From NCBI RefSeq assembly GCF_014174255.1, contig NZ_JABEQJ010000006.1:108977-172976 (forward strand): a stretch of 64,000 bases of DNA. The letters run 5' to 3'. How positions within the stretch are numbered: position 1 is the stretch's first letter; each line of letters begins with the position of its first letter. This DNA comes from Gluconacetobacter sacchari (lineage in GTDB: Bacteria > Pseudomonadota > Alphaproteobacteria > Acetobacterales > Acetobacteraceae). Below are positions 54,401 through 63,702 of the stretch, in pieces. Below the pieces are notes generated by a model. It was not told the DNA's origin. It made no database searches and worked only from the letters and a program-made list of their open reading frames with translations. Both the position numbers and the translations under genes were made by a program.

Positions 54401-54432
54401 ATTGCCATTCTCGCGTGTTCGGGAATGGCGAT
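54401..54432. promoter_or_regulatory. Inverted repeat in the prpD-regulator intergenic region
   Basis: ATTGCCATTC (54401-54410) and GAATGGCGAT (54423-54432) are inverted 10-base arms with one mismatch and a 12 bp spacer. They lie in the 124 bp divergent gap and are the best candidate binding site for the prp regulator. Confidence 0.45.
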
Positions 54433-54489
54433 CCGGGCAAAATGGTGCCACGGTCCCGAACGGATTTTGCGAAGGATGCGAAGGTGCCG

Positions 54490-55905
54490 ATGGCGGGCGA
54501 GAAGATTTTCGCTGGATCGAGAATTCGTGATCTGAGAAGAAGAAATGAGCAATCGCAGCAGGGGCTGGCGATGGCGCTGGGACTGTCCGCGAGCTATCTC
54601 AACCAGATCGAGAACGACCAGCGGCCGTTGACATCCGGGATCATGTTGAAGCTTTGCACGCTGTTCGGCGTCGAGCCGACATGGTTCAGCGATAGCGACG
54701 ATGTCCAGCGCATGCAGGTGCTGCGCGAAATCCTGGGCGACCCGCTGTTCGGGACCATGCCTTCTGCCCGTCAGGTGCAGGAAGCGGTGCGGGGCGCGCC
54801 CTGGCTGTGCGACCAGTTCGTCACGCTCTACCGTGCCCTTCGGGCCTTGCGGGAGGACGGGGGAGCGGCCGGGGCCGCGACGCCCGTGCCGCAACCGGGG
54901 ATCGGGTCGTATGATGCGGTGGGCGACTGGGTGCAGGCCGAGCGGAATTATTTCGATGAGATCGATCGGGCGGCGGAGGCGATGTACGAGTCCGCGCGGC
55001 TGGAGGAGGGCGGGGCCGCGGAGATGCTGGGCCGCTATCTGCGCGACCGGCATGATATCCGGATCGTGACCGATCCCGCCCTGGATGGGGAAGGCGTGAT
55101 GTGGCGGTTCGACCGGCGGGGCCGCCGGCTGTCGGTCACCGGGGGCGTGCCGCCGGAAAGCAGCGCCTTCTGGCTGGCGCAGGTGATCGGGCGGCTGGAG
55201 CACGGGCAGGTGCTGGCGCGGCCGGTGCGTCGGTCGGGGCTGGCGGGTGCCGATGCGCGCGCGCTGGCGACGGTGGGAATGAGCAATTATTTTGCCGGGG
55301 CGTTGCTGTTGCCTTACGAGCGGTTCCGGCGGGCGGCGCGGCAGACGCGGCATGATCTGGACCAGTTGCAGCGCCAGTTCGGCGTCAGCTTCGAGCAGGT
55401 GTGCCACCGGCTGTCCACCATGCAGCGGCCGGGAGCGGAGGGCATTCCGTTCTATTTCATCAAGGCCGATATCGCCGGCAATGTTCTGAAAAGCTACAGC
55501 GCCACCCGTTTCAATCACGCACGGTTCGGCGGCCTGTGCGCGCAGTGGAATCTGTTCGAATGTTTTCTGGCGCCAGGCAAGCTGCATGTCCAGATGTCGC
55601 GCACTACCGATGATGCGGTCTATATCAGCGTCGCGCGGACGGTGGGGCATTCGCCGGTCTCCTATTTCGACCGGCCGCGCCAGGCGGCGATCGTGCTGGG
55701 TTGCGCGGTGTCGCATGCGTCGGAACTGGTTTATTCGGCGGGGCTGGACCTGACGGACGACCGGCGGGTAATTCCCATCGGGCCGGGATGTCGGGCGTGT
55801 ATCCGTACCGATTGCCGGCATCGGGCGATTCCGGCGACCGGCTTCGGGATCGATGCGGGCAGCGAGGAACGCGGGGTCGTGCCCTATCACATGGTCGCGC
55901 CCTGA
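54490..55905 (+). CDS. XRE-family short-chain fatty-acid regulator (ScfR/RamB-like), likely prp activator
   Basis: From the ATG at 54490 the protein is 471 residues. The XRE HTH is at the N-terminus ([38 protein letters not shown]), then an IrrE-like central domain ([19 protein letters not shown]) and a C-terminal DUF2083-like region with a cysteine cluster ([13 protein letters not shown]). This architecture is that of RamB/ScfR regulators, which control propionate, acetate and glyoxylate genes in response to acyl-CoA-linked signals. Position opposite the prp operon supports that role. The usual sigma-54 PrpR is absent. Confidence 0.88.
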   Translation: MAGEKIFAGSRIRDLRRRNEQSQQGLAMALGLSASYLNQIENDQRPLTSGIMLKLCTLFGVEPTWFSDSDDVQRMQVLREILGDPLFGTMPSARQVQEAVRGAPWLCDQFVTLYRALRALREDGGAAGAATPVPQPGIGSYDAVGDWVQAERNYFDEIDRAAEAMYESARLEEGGAAEMLGRYLRDRHDIRIVTDPALDGEGVMWRFDRRGRRLSVTGGVPPESSAFWLAQVIGRLEHGQVLARPVRRSGLAGADARALATVGMSNYFAGALLLPYERFRRAARQTRHDLDQLQRQFGVSFEQVCHRLSTMQRPGAEGIPFYFIKADIAGNVLKSYSATRFNHARFGGLCAQWNLFECFLAPGKLHVQMSRTTDDAVYISVARTVGHSPVSYFDRPRQAAIVLGCAVSHASELVYSAGLDLTDDRRVIPIGPGCRACIRTDCRHRAIPATGFGIDAGSEERGVVPYHMVAP

Positions 55906-55940
55906 GATCTGTCTGGATATGGAGAGCGGGAGAATGGCAG

Positions 55941-56501
55941 ATGCGGGATGACTGGCCGGTGCGACCGGCCCGGCGGGACGAGGCCGCCCTGTTGCCGGCG
56001 GTGGAAACGGCGTCGGGCGCGGTGTTTCGCACCATTCCGGACCTGGCCTGGCTTGCGGACGGCGACGTGATGCCGGTGGCGGCGCATCTGGCGGCTATTG
56101 AAGCGGGAACCTGCTGGGTGGTGGCCGTTGGGGATGGCATCGCCGGGTTTTTATCCGCCCGCGTGGCGATCGAGGACGGGGCCGGCATCGATGCCGGGCT
56201 GGCGGTGCTGCATGTGTGGGAGATGTCGGTGACGCCCGCGCACCAGGGCAGGGGAATGGGCCGGGCGTTGCTGGAGCATGCGGCCGCCTGTGCCGAAGCG
56301 CAGGCCATGGCGGCCGTGACCCTGACGACGTTTCGCGACGTGGCGTGGAACGCGCCCTTCTATGCGCGCGCCGGCTTTGCGACCCTGCCCGATGCGGCGC
56401 TGACGCCGCGCCTGCGCGGCGTTCTGGCGGCGGAGGCGGCCCATGGCCTGCCGGCGGCGCGGCGGTGCGCCATGCGGCGCGCGGTTGCCGCCGTCTTCTG
56501 A
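55941..56501 (+). CDS. GNAT-family N-acetyltransferase
   Basis: The 186-residue protein starts at 55941 after GGGAGA. RPARRDEAALLPAVETASGAVF is the GNAT N-terminal helix region, LHVWEMSVTPAHQGRGMGRALLEHA contains the acetyl-CoA loop Q-G-R-G-M-G, and NAPFYARAGFATLP the final strand. The substrate is unknown. It follows the prp regulator by 35 bp and may share its transcript. Confidence 0.85.
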   Translation: MRDDWPVRPARRDEAALLPAVETASGAVFRTIPDLAWLADGDVMPVAAHLAAIEAGTCWVVAVGDGIAGFLSARVAIEDGAGIDAGLAVLHVWEMSVTPAHQGRGMGRALLEHAAACAEAQAMAAVTLTTFRDVAWNAPFYARAGFATLPDAALTPRLRGVLAAEAAHGLPAARRCAMRRAVAAVF

Positions 56502-56540
56502 TTGTCCGTTCATCAACCTACAGAGCATACGGGTCGTACC

Positions 56541-57368
56541 ATGCGCATCACTGTTTTCGACATCCAGGCCATGAAGGCGGCAGGGCAGCGGATTCCCATG
56601 CTGACGGCCTATGACCACCCGTCCGCCGCGCTGGCCGAGCGGGCGGACGTGCCGATGCTGCTGGTCGGGGATTCGCTGGGGATGGTGGTCCACGGGGCCG
56701 ATACCACCCTGCCGGTGACCCTGGACGACATGATCCGCCATGCGCGCGCGGTGGTGCGCGGCAGCAGCCGGGCGCTGGTGGTGGCGGACCTGCCGTTCCT
56801 GACCTATGCGACCGAGGGCGACGCCATCGCCTCTGCCCGGCGGGTGATGCAGGAGGCCGGGGTGCAGGCGCTGAAGCTGGAGGGCGGGGTGTCGATTGCC
56901 GCGACGGTTCGGCGGTTGACCGAACTGGGCGTGCCGGTGATGGGCCATCTGGGCCTGACGCCGCAGGCGCAGCATACGTTGGGCCTGCGGGTGCAGGCGC
57001 GGCAGGCGGAGGCGGCGCGGCGGCTGCTGGAGGACGCGCTGGCCTTGCAGGATGCCGGGGCCTTCGCCCTGGTGCTGGAACTGGTGCCCGCGCCGCTGGC
57101 CGCGGCTGTGACGCAGCGACTGCGGATTCCGGTCATCGGCATCGGCGCGGGCGACGCGTGCGACGGGCAGGTGCAGGTCTGGCACGATCTGCTGGGGCTG
57201 CTGCCGGGCAAGTCTCCGCGCCATGCCGGACGATATGCCGAGATCGGTGCCGCGATCGAGGGCGCCCTGCGTGCCTATGCGGACGATGTGCGATCGGGCG
57301 CCTTTCCCACGGCCGCGCAGAGCAGCGCGATGGATCCCGACGAACTATCGCGCGCGCTGGGAGGCTGA
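56541..57368 (+). CDS. panB: 3-methyl-2-oxobutanoate hydroxymethyltransferase
   Basis: The 275-residue TIM-barrel enzyme makes ketopantoate for pantothenate and CoA synthesis. Motifs are [33 protein letters not shown] with metal-binding Asp residues, VKLEGG-type ([16 protein letters not shown]), [21 protein letters not shown] with the catalytic Glu, and [22 protein letters not shown]. No panC or panD is nearby. Its 3' end overlaps that of the converging LysR gene by 24 bp. Confidence 0.95.
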   Translation: MRITVFDIQAMKAAGQRIPMLTAYDHPSAALAERADVPMLLVGDSLGMVVHGADTTLPVTLDDMIRHARAVVRGSSRALVVADLPFLTYATEGDAIASARRVMQEAGVQALKLEGGVSIAATVRRLTELGVPVMGHLGLTPQAQHTLGLRVQARQAEAARRLLEDALALQDAGAFALVLELVPAPLAAAVTQRLRIPVIGIGAGDACDGQVQVWHDLLGLLPGKSPRHAGRYAEIGAAIEGALRAYADDVRSGAFPTAAQSSAMDPDELSRALGG

Positions 57369-58245
57369 CGGCGGCAGCGTTCGCGCGACGGTGAACAATT
57401 CGCCGATCAGCCGGGAGGCGGCCTGGTCGCGCGGGGCCAGCAGCGAGATGGTCATGCGGACGCGGCAATCGCTGATCGGCATCGTGGAGATGCCGTGCCG
57501 CCCGCCATATTCGCTGGCCGCGATCACGCCCACGCCCAGCCCGGCCGCGACGGCTTCCACCATCGCTTCGCGGCCGTCCACCGTCAGGGTGGGTGTGCAA
57601 CTGATGGCGTGGCGTTGAAGCTCGCCGGCAAGCAGGCGCTGGGTGGCGGAGTGGGATTCACGAAAGATCAGACCCTGTTCGGCCAGCATGGCAAACGAGA
57701 CGGACTTGCGCCCGACGAGGGCGGAGCACCCATGCACCAGTGCGATCAGCGGGTCCTCGCGTAGCGTCTGCGCGTGCAGGCGCGCATCGATCGCCGCGGC
57801 AGCCGTGACCGCGACATCGGCCGAGGCGGCGTGCAAGCCGTTCGAGGCAGGTCTCGGCATTGCCGATGGCCAGATGGATGCCGATAGCGGGATGGCGCGT
57901 CCGAAAGGCTGCGATCAGCGAAACCGCCAGATCCGGTGCGTCGGATATCATGGACAGGGTGCCGGATTCCAGGGCCGCCGCCTGGGACAGCAAGGCGGCG
58001 GCCTGACGCTCGGCCTCGAAGATCGGCCGGATGGCCGCCAGCAGCCGGCGCCCGAATTCGGTCGGTTCGACCGTTCGGCCGCGCCGGTGGAACAGCATGC
58101 AGCCATAATCCCGTTCCAGTCGCCGGATCTGGTCGGAGATCGCGGGTTGGGTCAGTCCCAGCGCCGAGGCGGCGGCGGAAAAGCCGCCATGGGTCGCCAC
58201 CGCCTGCACCGCCCGCAACTGCACGTATTGCATGCCGCCATCCAT
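57345..58245 (-). pseudogene. LysR-family regulator of the phosphonate genes, interrupted by a frameshift
   Basis: The N-terminal part from 58245 (or 58233) reads MQYVQLRAVQAVATHGGFSA and ALGLTQPAISDQIRRLERDYG, a clear LysR HTH, and continues to NAETCLERL. The effector domain continues only in another frame (HAASADVAVTAAAAIDARLH to the stop at 57345). One extra base near 57835-57848 explains the break. Repaired, the protein would be about 300 residues, normal for the family. Its place opposite phnX suggests it regulates that cassette. It may be a real pseudogene or a sequencing error. Confidence 0.82.
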
Positions 58246-58341
58246 CAATTGAATCGATAGTTGGATCGTTATTATCGATTTTATCGAGGAGCTGCCAGCA
58301 CGGTATGGATCGCCGCATCGTCCTGAGCGGAGCGAGGATCC

Positions 58342-59178
58342 ATGGCGGCGCATCACGGGATCGAGGCGGTTATCTTCGACTGGGCGGGGACATTGGTCGA
58401 TTTCGGATCGTTCGCGCCGATGGCGGCATTTGTCGAAACCTTTGCCGGGTTCGGCATTGCGATCGGGATCGATGAGGCCCGGCGTCCGACGGGGCTGGCC
58501 AAACGCCCGCATGTCGCCGCGCTGCTGAAGCAGCCGCGCATTGCCGCCGCCTGGAGCGATATTCACGGCGGGCCGCCGGACGATGGTGCGATCGACCGGG
58601 TGTACGGCGTCTTCGTCCCGCGCACGGTTGCCGTGGCGGCACGGCATGCGGACGTGATCCCGGGTGCCGCGGCATGCGTCGCGGCGTTGCGGCGGCGCGG
58701 GCTGCGCATCGGGTCGACCACCGGTTATACGCGTGAGATCATGGAGGCAATCATGCCGGCCGCCCGTGCCCAGGGGGTGGAGGTGGATTGTCTGGTCTGT
58801 GCCGGTGAAACGCCTTCGGGCCGTCCCGGGCCGCTGATGCTGTGGCGGAACATGATCGCGCTGGATGTCTGGCCCGCCTGGAAAGCCGTCAAGGTCGACG
58901 ACACGATTGTCGGGGTCGCGGAAGGGCGCAATGCCGGGGCCTGGAGTATCGGCGTCGCGGTCTCGGGCAATGTGTTCGGCTGCACGCGGGAGGAAACTGC
59001 CGCCATGCCGCCCGGGGAATTCACCGCCCGGCGCGATCGCGCCCGTCGCGTGCTGCTGGAGGCCGGGGCGCACGAGGTGATCGACAGTGTGGCCGACCTG
59101 CCTGACGCGGTGGCGCGCCTGGACGCGCGGCTGGCGGCCGGCGAGCGCCCCGAGGATGTGGGCCGGGTGTTTTCGTGA
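58342..59178 (+). CDS. phnX: Phosphonoacetaldehyde hydrolase (phosphonatase)
   Basis: The 278-residue HAD enzyme cleaves the C-P bond of phosphonoacetaldehyde to acetaldehyde and phosphate. Motifs are AVIFDWAGTLVDFGSFAPMAAF with the nucleophile Asp, GLAKRPHVAALL with the Schiff-base lysine of the cap, IGSTTGYTREIMEAIMPAA, and CAGETPSGRPGPLMLW, which is diagnostic. The stop overlaps the start of the next gene (GTGA), so the two are coupled. Confidence 0.94.
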   Translation: MAAHHGIEAVIFDWAGTLVDFGSFAPMAAFVETFAGFGIAIGIDEARRPTGLAKRPHVAALLKQPRIAAAWSDIHGGPPDDGAIDRVYGVFVPRTVAVAARHADVIPGAAACVAALRRRGLRIGSTTGYTREIMEAIMPAARAQGVEVDCLVCAGETPSGRPGPLMLWRNMIALDVWPAWKAVKVDDTIVGVAEGRNAGAWSIGVAVSGNVFGCTREETAAMPPGEFTARRDRARRVLLEAGAHEVIDSVADLPDAVARLDARLAAGERPEDVGRVFS

Positions 59179-60290
59179 CCGCTGGATATGATCTGGCAAT
59201 CGTCGGCGCCGGGATCTGCGGCCTGGCGCATGCGTTGATCGCGTCTCGCCGGGGGCGGCGCGTGATCGTCATCGATCGGGACCTGGCGGCCAACGGGGCC
59301 TCGATCCGCAATTTCGGGTTTATTACCGTCACCGGGCAGGAACGCGGTCGCTCCTGGCGGCACGCGCGGCGCAGCCGCGACATCTGGGCCGAGATCGCGC
59401 CCGATGCCGGCATTCCGGTGGTGCAGCGCGGATTGCTGGTGCTGGGGCGGCGGCCGGAAACCATGGCGGTGCTGGAGGCCTTTCGCCAGGACGAGATGGG
59501 CGCGGCCTGCACCCTGCTGGGCCGCGACGCCTTGTCCGCGTGGCCGGGCCTGCGTGGCGATGCCATGCTGGGCGCGCTCTATTCGCCCCACGAAATGCGG
59601 GTGGAGTCGCGCGAGGCCATTCCGCGCCTGGCGCGCTGGCTGGAGGAACGGCATGGCGTGACGTTCCTGCGTGGGGTGAGCGTCTTTTCCGTGGCGCCCC
59701 CGCGTCTGGAAACCAGTCGCGGCGTGGTCCATGCCGATGCGGCCATCGTCTGTCCCGGCGACGATTTCCATACGCTGTTTCCCGATCGCATTCGCCGGCA
59801 TGGCCTGACGCGCTGCACGTTGCAGATGATGCGCCTGGCGCCCGGCGGCATCGATGCCGCGCAACCGGCGGTGATGTCCGACCTCGGCGTCGGGCGGTAT
59901 CGCGGCTATCGCCATCTGCCGGGGCATGGTGCGCTGACGGCGCGGCTGGCGGCGGAGCAGCCGGACCATCTGGCGGCCGGGATTCACCTGATCGCGGTGC
60001 GGGCTGCCGATGGCAGCCAGATCGTCGGCGATTCCCATGTCTATGCGGACCAGCCGGACCCGTTTTCGGACGAGCGCGTGGACGATCTGGTCCTGTCCGA
60101 GCACGCGGCCGTTCATCGGGCCACCCCGCCGGTGGTGTCGCGTTGGACAGGCACCTATGCCAGCGGTCCCGAGACCATGCTGATGGAACGCCTGTCGGAC
60201 AGCGCGCGGCTGGTGATCGTCAGCAGCGGTACGGGGGCCAGTACCGCATTTGGCATCGCCGAGGAGACGCTGGCCGATCTGTGGGGGTGA
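59175..60290 (+). CDS. FAD-dependent oxidoreductase of aminophosphonate catabolism (TIGR03364-like)
   Basis: The 371-residue DAO-type flavoprotein starts at a GTG overlapping the phnX stop. The FAD motif is DLAIVGAGICGLAHALIASRR, followed by ASIRNFGFITVTGQE and near the end VIVSSGTGASTAFGIAEETL. Proteins of this type occur beside phnX or other 2-aminoethylphosphonate genes. Related enzymes (described as PbfC) oxidise N-alkylated aminoethylphosphonates to phosphonoacetaldehyde, which would feed PhnX directly. That role is inferred from family memory and context. Confidence 0.82.
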   Translation: MTAGYDLAIVGAGICGLAHALIASRRGRRVIVIDRDLAANGASIRNFGFITVTGQERGRSWRHARRSRDIWAEIAPDAGIPVVQRGLLVLGRRPETMAVLEAFRQDEMGAACTLLGRDALSAWPGLRGDAMLGALYSPHEMRVESREAIPRLARWLEERHGVTFLRGVSVFSVAPPRLETSRGVVHADAAIVCPGDDFHTLFPDRIRRHGLTRCTLQMMRLAPGGIDAAQPAVMSDLGVGRYRGYRHLPGHGALTARLAAEQPDHLAAGIHLIAVRAADGSQIVGDSHVYADQPDPFSDERVDDLVLSEHAAVHRATPPVVSRWTGTYASGPETMLMERLSDSARLVIVSSGTGASTAFGIAEETLADLWG

Positions 60291-60456
60291 GCGTCCATCT
60301 CGGGCCGCAGGGGCTTGCATCGATGCAGGCGGCCGACATTGCAGCCGTGAAGCGATCCGACGCCGGAAAATGCGTCGTCCTGTTGCTCCGGCGCGTGTGA
60401 TGGGCCATAGCGCAGCGCATGATGCATGATCGTGAATGACGCCCGCGAGGTCCAGC

Positions 60457-62766
60457 ATGGCTGTTTTCTGCAAGACATCCCGGATCTGGAGAGCGCGGCT
60501 GGCGGCCACCGGGGCCGGCGTGACGGTTGTGATGCTGGCCTGTGCGCCTGCCTGGGCCGCCGGTGGCGCGGCAGTGCCGGCAGGCCGCGCGGCGGCTGCG
60601 ACGCCCGTGCCGGCCGTGGCCCCGCCGGTGCCGGAAACGGTTGAAGTCAACGGTATCCGCCGTGCCTTTACCCATGTCGCCGCCCAGCATCTGCCGGATG
60701 CCGATACGCGGGTGACGGCCGAACGGCTGATCGAGCGTGGGGTCGTGGATCTGCGTGGGCTGGAATATGTGGCGCCGAACCTGACGATACAGAGCATCAA
60801 CGGCACGGCATCGACCAATTTCTATCTGCGTGGCCTGGGCTTCAACGACTTTACCCAGAACAATATGGGGCCGGTCGTGACCTATGTGGACGACGTGGCC
60901 TTTCCCTATTCGACCATGGCGTCGGGGCTGATGTTCGACATGGCGGACGTGACCGTCACCCCCGGGCCGGTCGGAACCGAGCATGGTCAGTCGACCACCG
61001 GCGGCGAGGTGAAGCTAAGGACGAACGACCCCACCGATACGTTCCATTACGGTGCCAGCCAGGACATTGCCGCCTACGCGCGCAGCCGCAGCACTGCCTA
61101 TATCTCGGGGCCGATCGCCGATGGGCTCAGCTTCCGGCTCGCCGGCCAGGTGAATCAGGGGGGCGGCTGGCAGACCGACCCGCTGAACGGCGCCCATCTG
61201 GGCGATGCGAACAGTTGGGCGTTGCGGGCGAAGCTGAAATGGACGCCGGATTCCCGCACCACCGTCATGCTGTCGGGCCATGTGGTACGGGACGAGAGCC
61301 AGGTGGTGGGGGGGATTCCGATCTCGCGTCTGATCGGGAGCGCGCCGATCCCGTCCGTGGGCTGGACGCAGACGGAATGGTCGGCGAAGGAGGCGTTCAC
61401 GAAGCTGATCGGCCGTCAGAACGGGCTGAAGCCGAGCGAGGATAACTGGTTCTGGGGCGCGGACCTGCATATTGCCCATGATTTCGGCCCTGTGACCCTG
61501 ACCGCGGTCAGTGCCTTCGAAACCGAGCGCGAAGGCGAATATACGGATCAGGACGCCACCGCCGCGGCCCAGGCCGATGCCTATCGCACCATCGCGGCCA
61601 ATAACTTCACCCAGGAACTGCGCCTGGCGAACAGCCGCGCCGGGGACCGGCTGCAATGGGTGGTGGGCGCGTATTACCAGCGGTCGCGCATGAGCCAGAA
61701 TTTCTATTTCGATTACACGGATTACCGCCCGGCACGGGGCTATATGCAGGTGTCCAGTTTCGGGCTGAACCAGGAGGCAACGTCGCAGTTCGGCCATGTC
61801 AGCTATCGCCTGCCGCGGCATGTGACGCTGTTCGTCGGCCTGCTGCATGAAGTCGACGATCGGGGACTGACCGGGCTGACGTCGCGGATTTATGGTGGAC
61901 GTACGCTGGATTTCCATGGCGAGAGCACGGCGGCGGCGCAGTTCGCGGGGCAGGCGGGGGTGTCGTGGCAGGCGACGCGGAATGTCCTGCTCTATTACAA
62001 GATGAGCAAGGGTTTCAAACCCGGCGGGTTTACCGCCAACAATACGCAGGTGCAGGGGCAGCTCGCGCCGTTCATGCCCGAAACCGTGCTGACCTATGAG
62101 CTGGGGCTGAAGAGCGATCCGATCGCCAATGTGCTGCGAATCAATGCCGCCGCATTCTACAATGATTTTCATAACCAGCAGATTCTCGGCACCATCCTGC
62201 TGCCGGATTACGGGCCGTTGAGCCAGTTGACCAACGTGCCGAAATCCGAAAGCTGGGGGTTTGAGGGCACGATCGACCTGCACCCGGTCCGCCATCTGTT
62301 CATTACCCAGAATATCGGCTGGCAGCGGGGCATCTTTCAGAATTTTCCGACCGTCAATCGCGCGAAGACGAATGCCTATTACGCGCGGACTGGCGTGTGG
62401 AAGGCGATCAATGACAATTTCGCGGGCGTGGATAACGGGCAGCCGAAACTGACGCTGAACGGGCAACTGGACTGGCGGCAGGCCGTCAGCCATGACTACG
62501 CGGTCGAATTCGGGCCCAACTGGGTTTATCGCGGCGCGCAGGCGATGACCCCTGGGGGGACCGGGTTCTATCGCCTGCCGCCCTATTTCCTGCTGGGCGC
62601 GCATGTCACGCTGCGGCCGGCGTCGGATCGCTGGCAGGTGACGGTCTATGCGTCGAACATCATGAATCGACACTATTATACGTCCGGAGGACAGGCGACG
62701 ACGACTTATCTCTATATCCCCGGGGCGCCGCGGTTTATCGGCGGGCGGATATCGTGCGGCTTCTGA
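60457..62766 (+). CDS. TonB-dependent outer-membrane receptor
   Basis: The start at 60457 has GAGGT 5 bases upstream; the protein is 769 residues with a signal peptide ending near ACAPAWAAGG. The plug domain runs about 60-180 (VTAERLIERGVVDLRGLEYVAPNLTI; STNFYLRGLGFND). A 22-strand barrel follows with MSKGFKPGGFTANN, ending in a terminal aromatic (GGRISCGF). Such receptors import siderophores, cobalamin, sugars or other scarce solutes. It lies 166 bp after the phosphonate oxidase on the same strand, so an organophosphonate or its metal complex is a candidate ligand. No canonical TonB box was pinned down. Confidence 0.9.
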   Translation: MAVFCKTSRIWRARLAATGAGVTVVMLACAPAWAAGGAAVPAGRAAAATPVPAVAPPVPETVEVNGIRRAFTHVAAQHLPDADTRVTAERLIERGVVDLRGLEYVAPNLTIQSINGTASTNFYLRGLGFNDFTQNNMGPVVTYVDDVAFPYSTMASGLMFDMADVTVTPGPVGTEHGQSTTGGEVKLRTNDPTDTFHYGASQDIAAYARSRSTAYISGPIADGLSFRLAGQVNQGGGWQTDPLNGAHLGDANSWALRAKLKWTPDSRTTVMLSGHVVRDESQVVGGIPISRLIGSAPIPSVGWTQTEWSAKEAFTKLIGRQNGLKPSEDNWFWGADLHIAHDFGPVTLTAVSAFETEREGEYTDQDATAAAQADAYRTIAANNFTQELRLANSRAGDRLQWVVGAYYQRSRMSQNFYFDYTDYRPARGYMQVSSFGLNQEATSQFGHVSYRLPRHVTLFVGLLHEVDDRGLTGLTSRIYGGRTLDFHGESTAAAQFAGQAGVSWQATRNVLLYYKMSKGFKPGGFTANNTQVQGQLAPFMPETVLTYELGLKSDPIANVLRINAAAFYNDFHNQQILGTILLPDYGPLSQLTNVPKSESWGFEGTIDLHPVRHLFITQNIGWQRGIFQNFPTVNRAKTNAYYARTGVWKAINDNFAGVDNGQPKLTLNGQLDWRQAVSHDYAVEFGPNWVYRGAQAMTPGGTGFYRLPPYFLLGAHVTLRPASDRWQVTVYASNIMNRHYYTSGGQATTTYLYIPGAPRFIGGRISCGF

Positions 62767-63270
62767 TCCGCCGGATGTCCCGCCTTCAGGTGATTGCGGT
62801 CTCTATCGATGTGGTCGATCCCGGGCCCTGGTGCGTCAGGCGGACGGCCGGTTGACGTTCATGGAAGGCGCGCTCCCGATGGGGCCGGCGCCTATGCGGG
62901 AGACGGTGTTCGTCGAGGCGGCCTCGCATCATGAATGCTCCTGAACGGGCCATGACGCACTGCACGCACTCGCTCGAATCCGCGAAGGAGCGGGTTCCGT
63001 CGGAGTGATTTGCTCGTGCGCGTCTCGTTTGGCGAATGTCAGGGACAAATCGCCTTATCCAAAAAAAGGCAGATTATTATGCACTCTGCATATCTGTAGC
63101 AGTAAATTCCGCGCCGTTAGAGTGCCGGTTGCTGGACGATCTGTCGGCGCTGTCGTCCCCTTGATGCCGACCGAAGAGCCGGATTGCATCGTCTTGTGCT
63201 CGGTTCCGCATTTCGACCCAACGCATGAAATATTGGCGCGTGTCGGCGCTGTGGTCTCGTCAGAGGTCGA
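62767..63270. other. 504 bp region without a recognisable gene
   Basis: Short open frames occur on both strands (for example 63005-63295 plus), but none looks like a protein: no family motif, no ribosome-binding site, and overlap in several frames. An A/T-rich stretch near 63055-63100 could hold the promoter of the NmrA gene. The composition is less GC-rich than neighbouring genes, as is common beside insertion sequences. Confidence 0.4.
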
Positions 63271-63702
63271 ATGGAAAAGAGGAATTGTGATTTGACCATG
63301 TCTGGAATCGAAAAGCCGCTCATCGCGATTGTCGGTGCGACTGGTAAACAGGGCCGAAGCGTTGCTGCGACGCTTCTTCAGAGTCAGCGCTTTCGCGTGC
63401 GCGCCTTGACCCGAAATCAACATTCGCCGGAAGCGCGGCATCTCGAAAGGCTTGGCGCCCAGATTGTCGTGGTGCCGCCCGGATCGGGTCATCAGCGGCA
63501 ACTTGTTGCCGCCTTCGATGATGCGGACGGCGCTTTTTTGATGACGCCTCCTATTGAGCCGCCGGACACGACCGAGTTCTCCCTTGGACGAGAGCTTGCG
63601 GATGCGGCTGTCGAAGCCGGCGTTCGGCATATTGTTTTCAGCACGCTTGAGAATGTCGATAAAATATCGGGCGGGGCTAACCCATCTTATTCACGGCATT
63701 GA
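63271..63702 (+). pseudogene. NmrA-like NAD(P)-binding protein, truncated
   Basis: KPLIAIVGATGKQGRSVAATLL is the NmrA/HSCARG dinucleotide loop. FRVRALTRNQHSPEARHLERLGAQIVVVPPG, DDADGAFLMTPP and HIVFSTLENVDKISGG follow the family. About 135-144 residues are present where about 290-300 are expected. The frame ends soon after DKISGG, where sequence of the adjoining insertion element begins. Start codons at 63271 (AGAGG just upstream) and 63298 are both possible. It is probably inactive. Confidence 0.8.

Noticed and set aside
63005..63295. A 96-codon plus-strand open frame before the NmrA gene
   Set aside because: No family motif or ribosome-binding site, and it overlaps the NmrA start in another frame.
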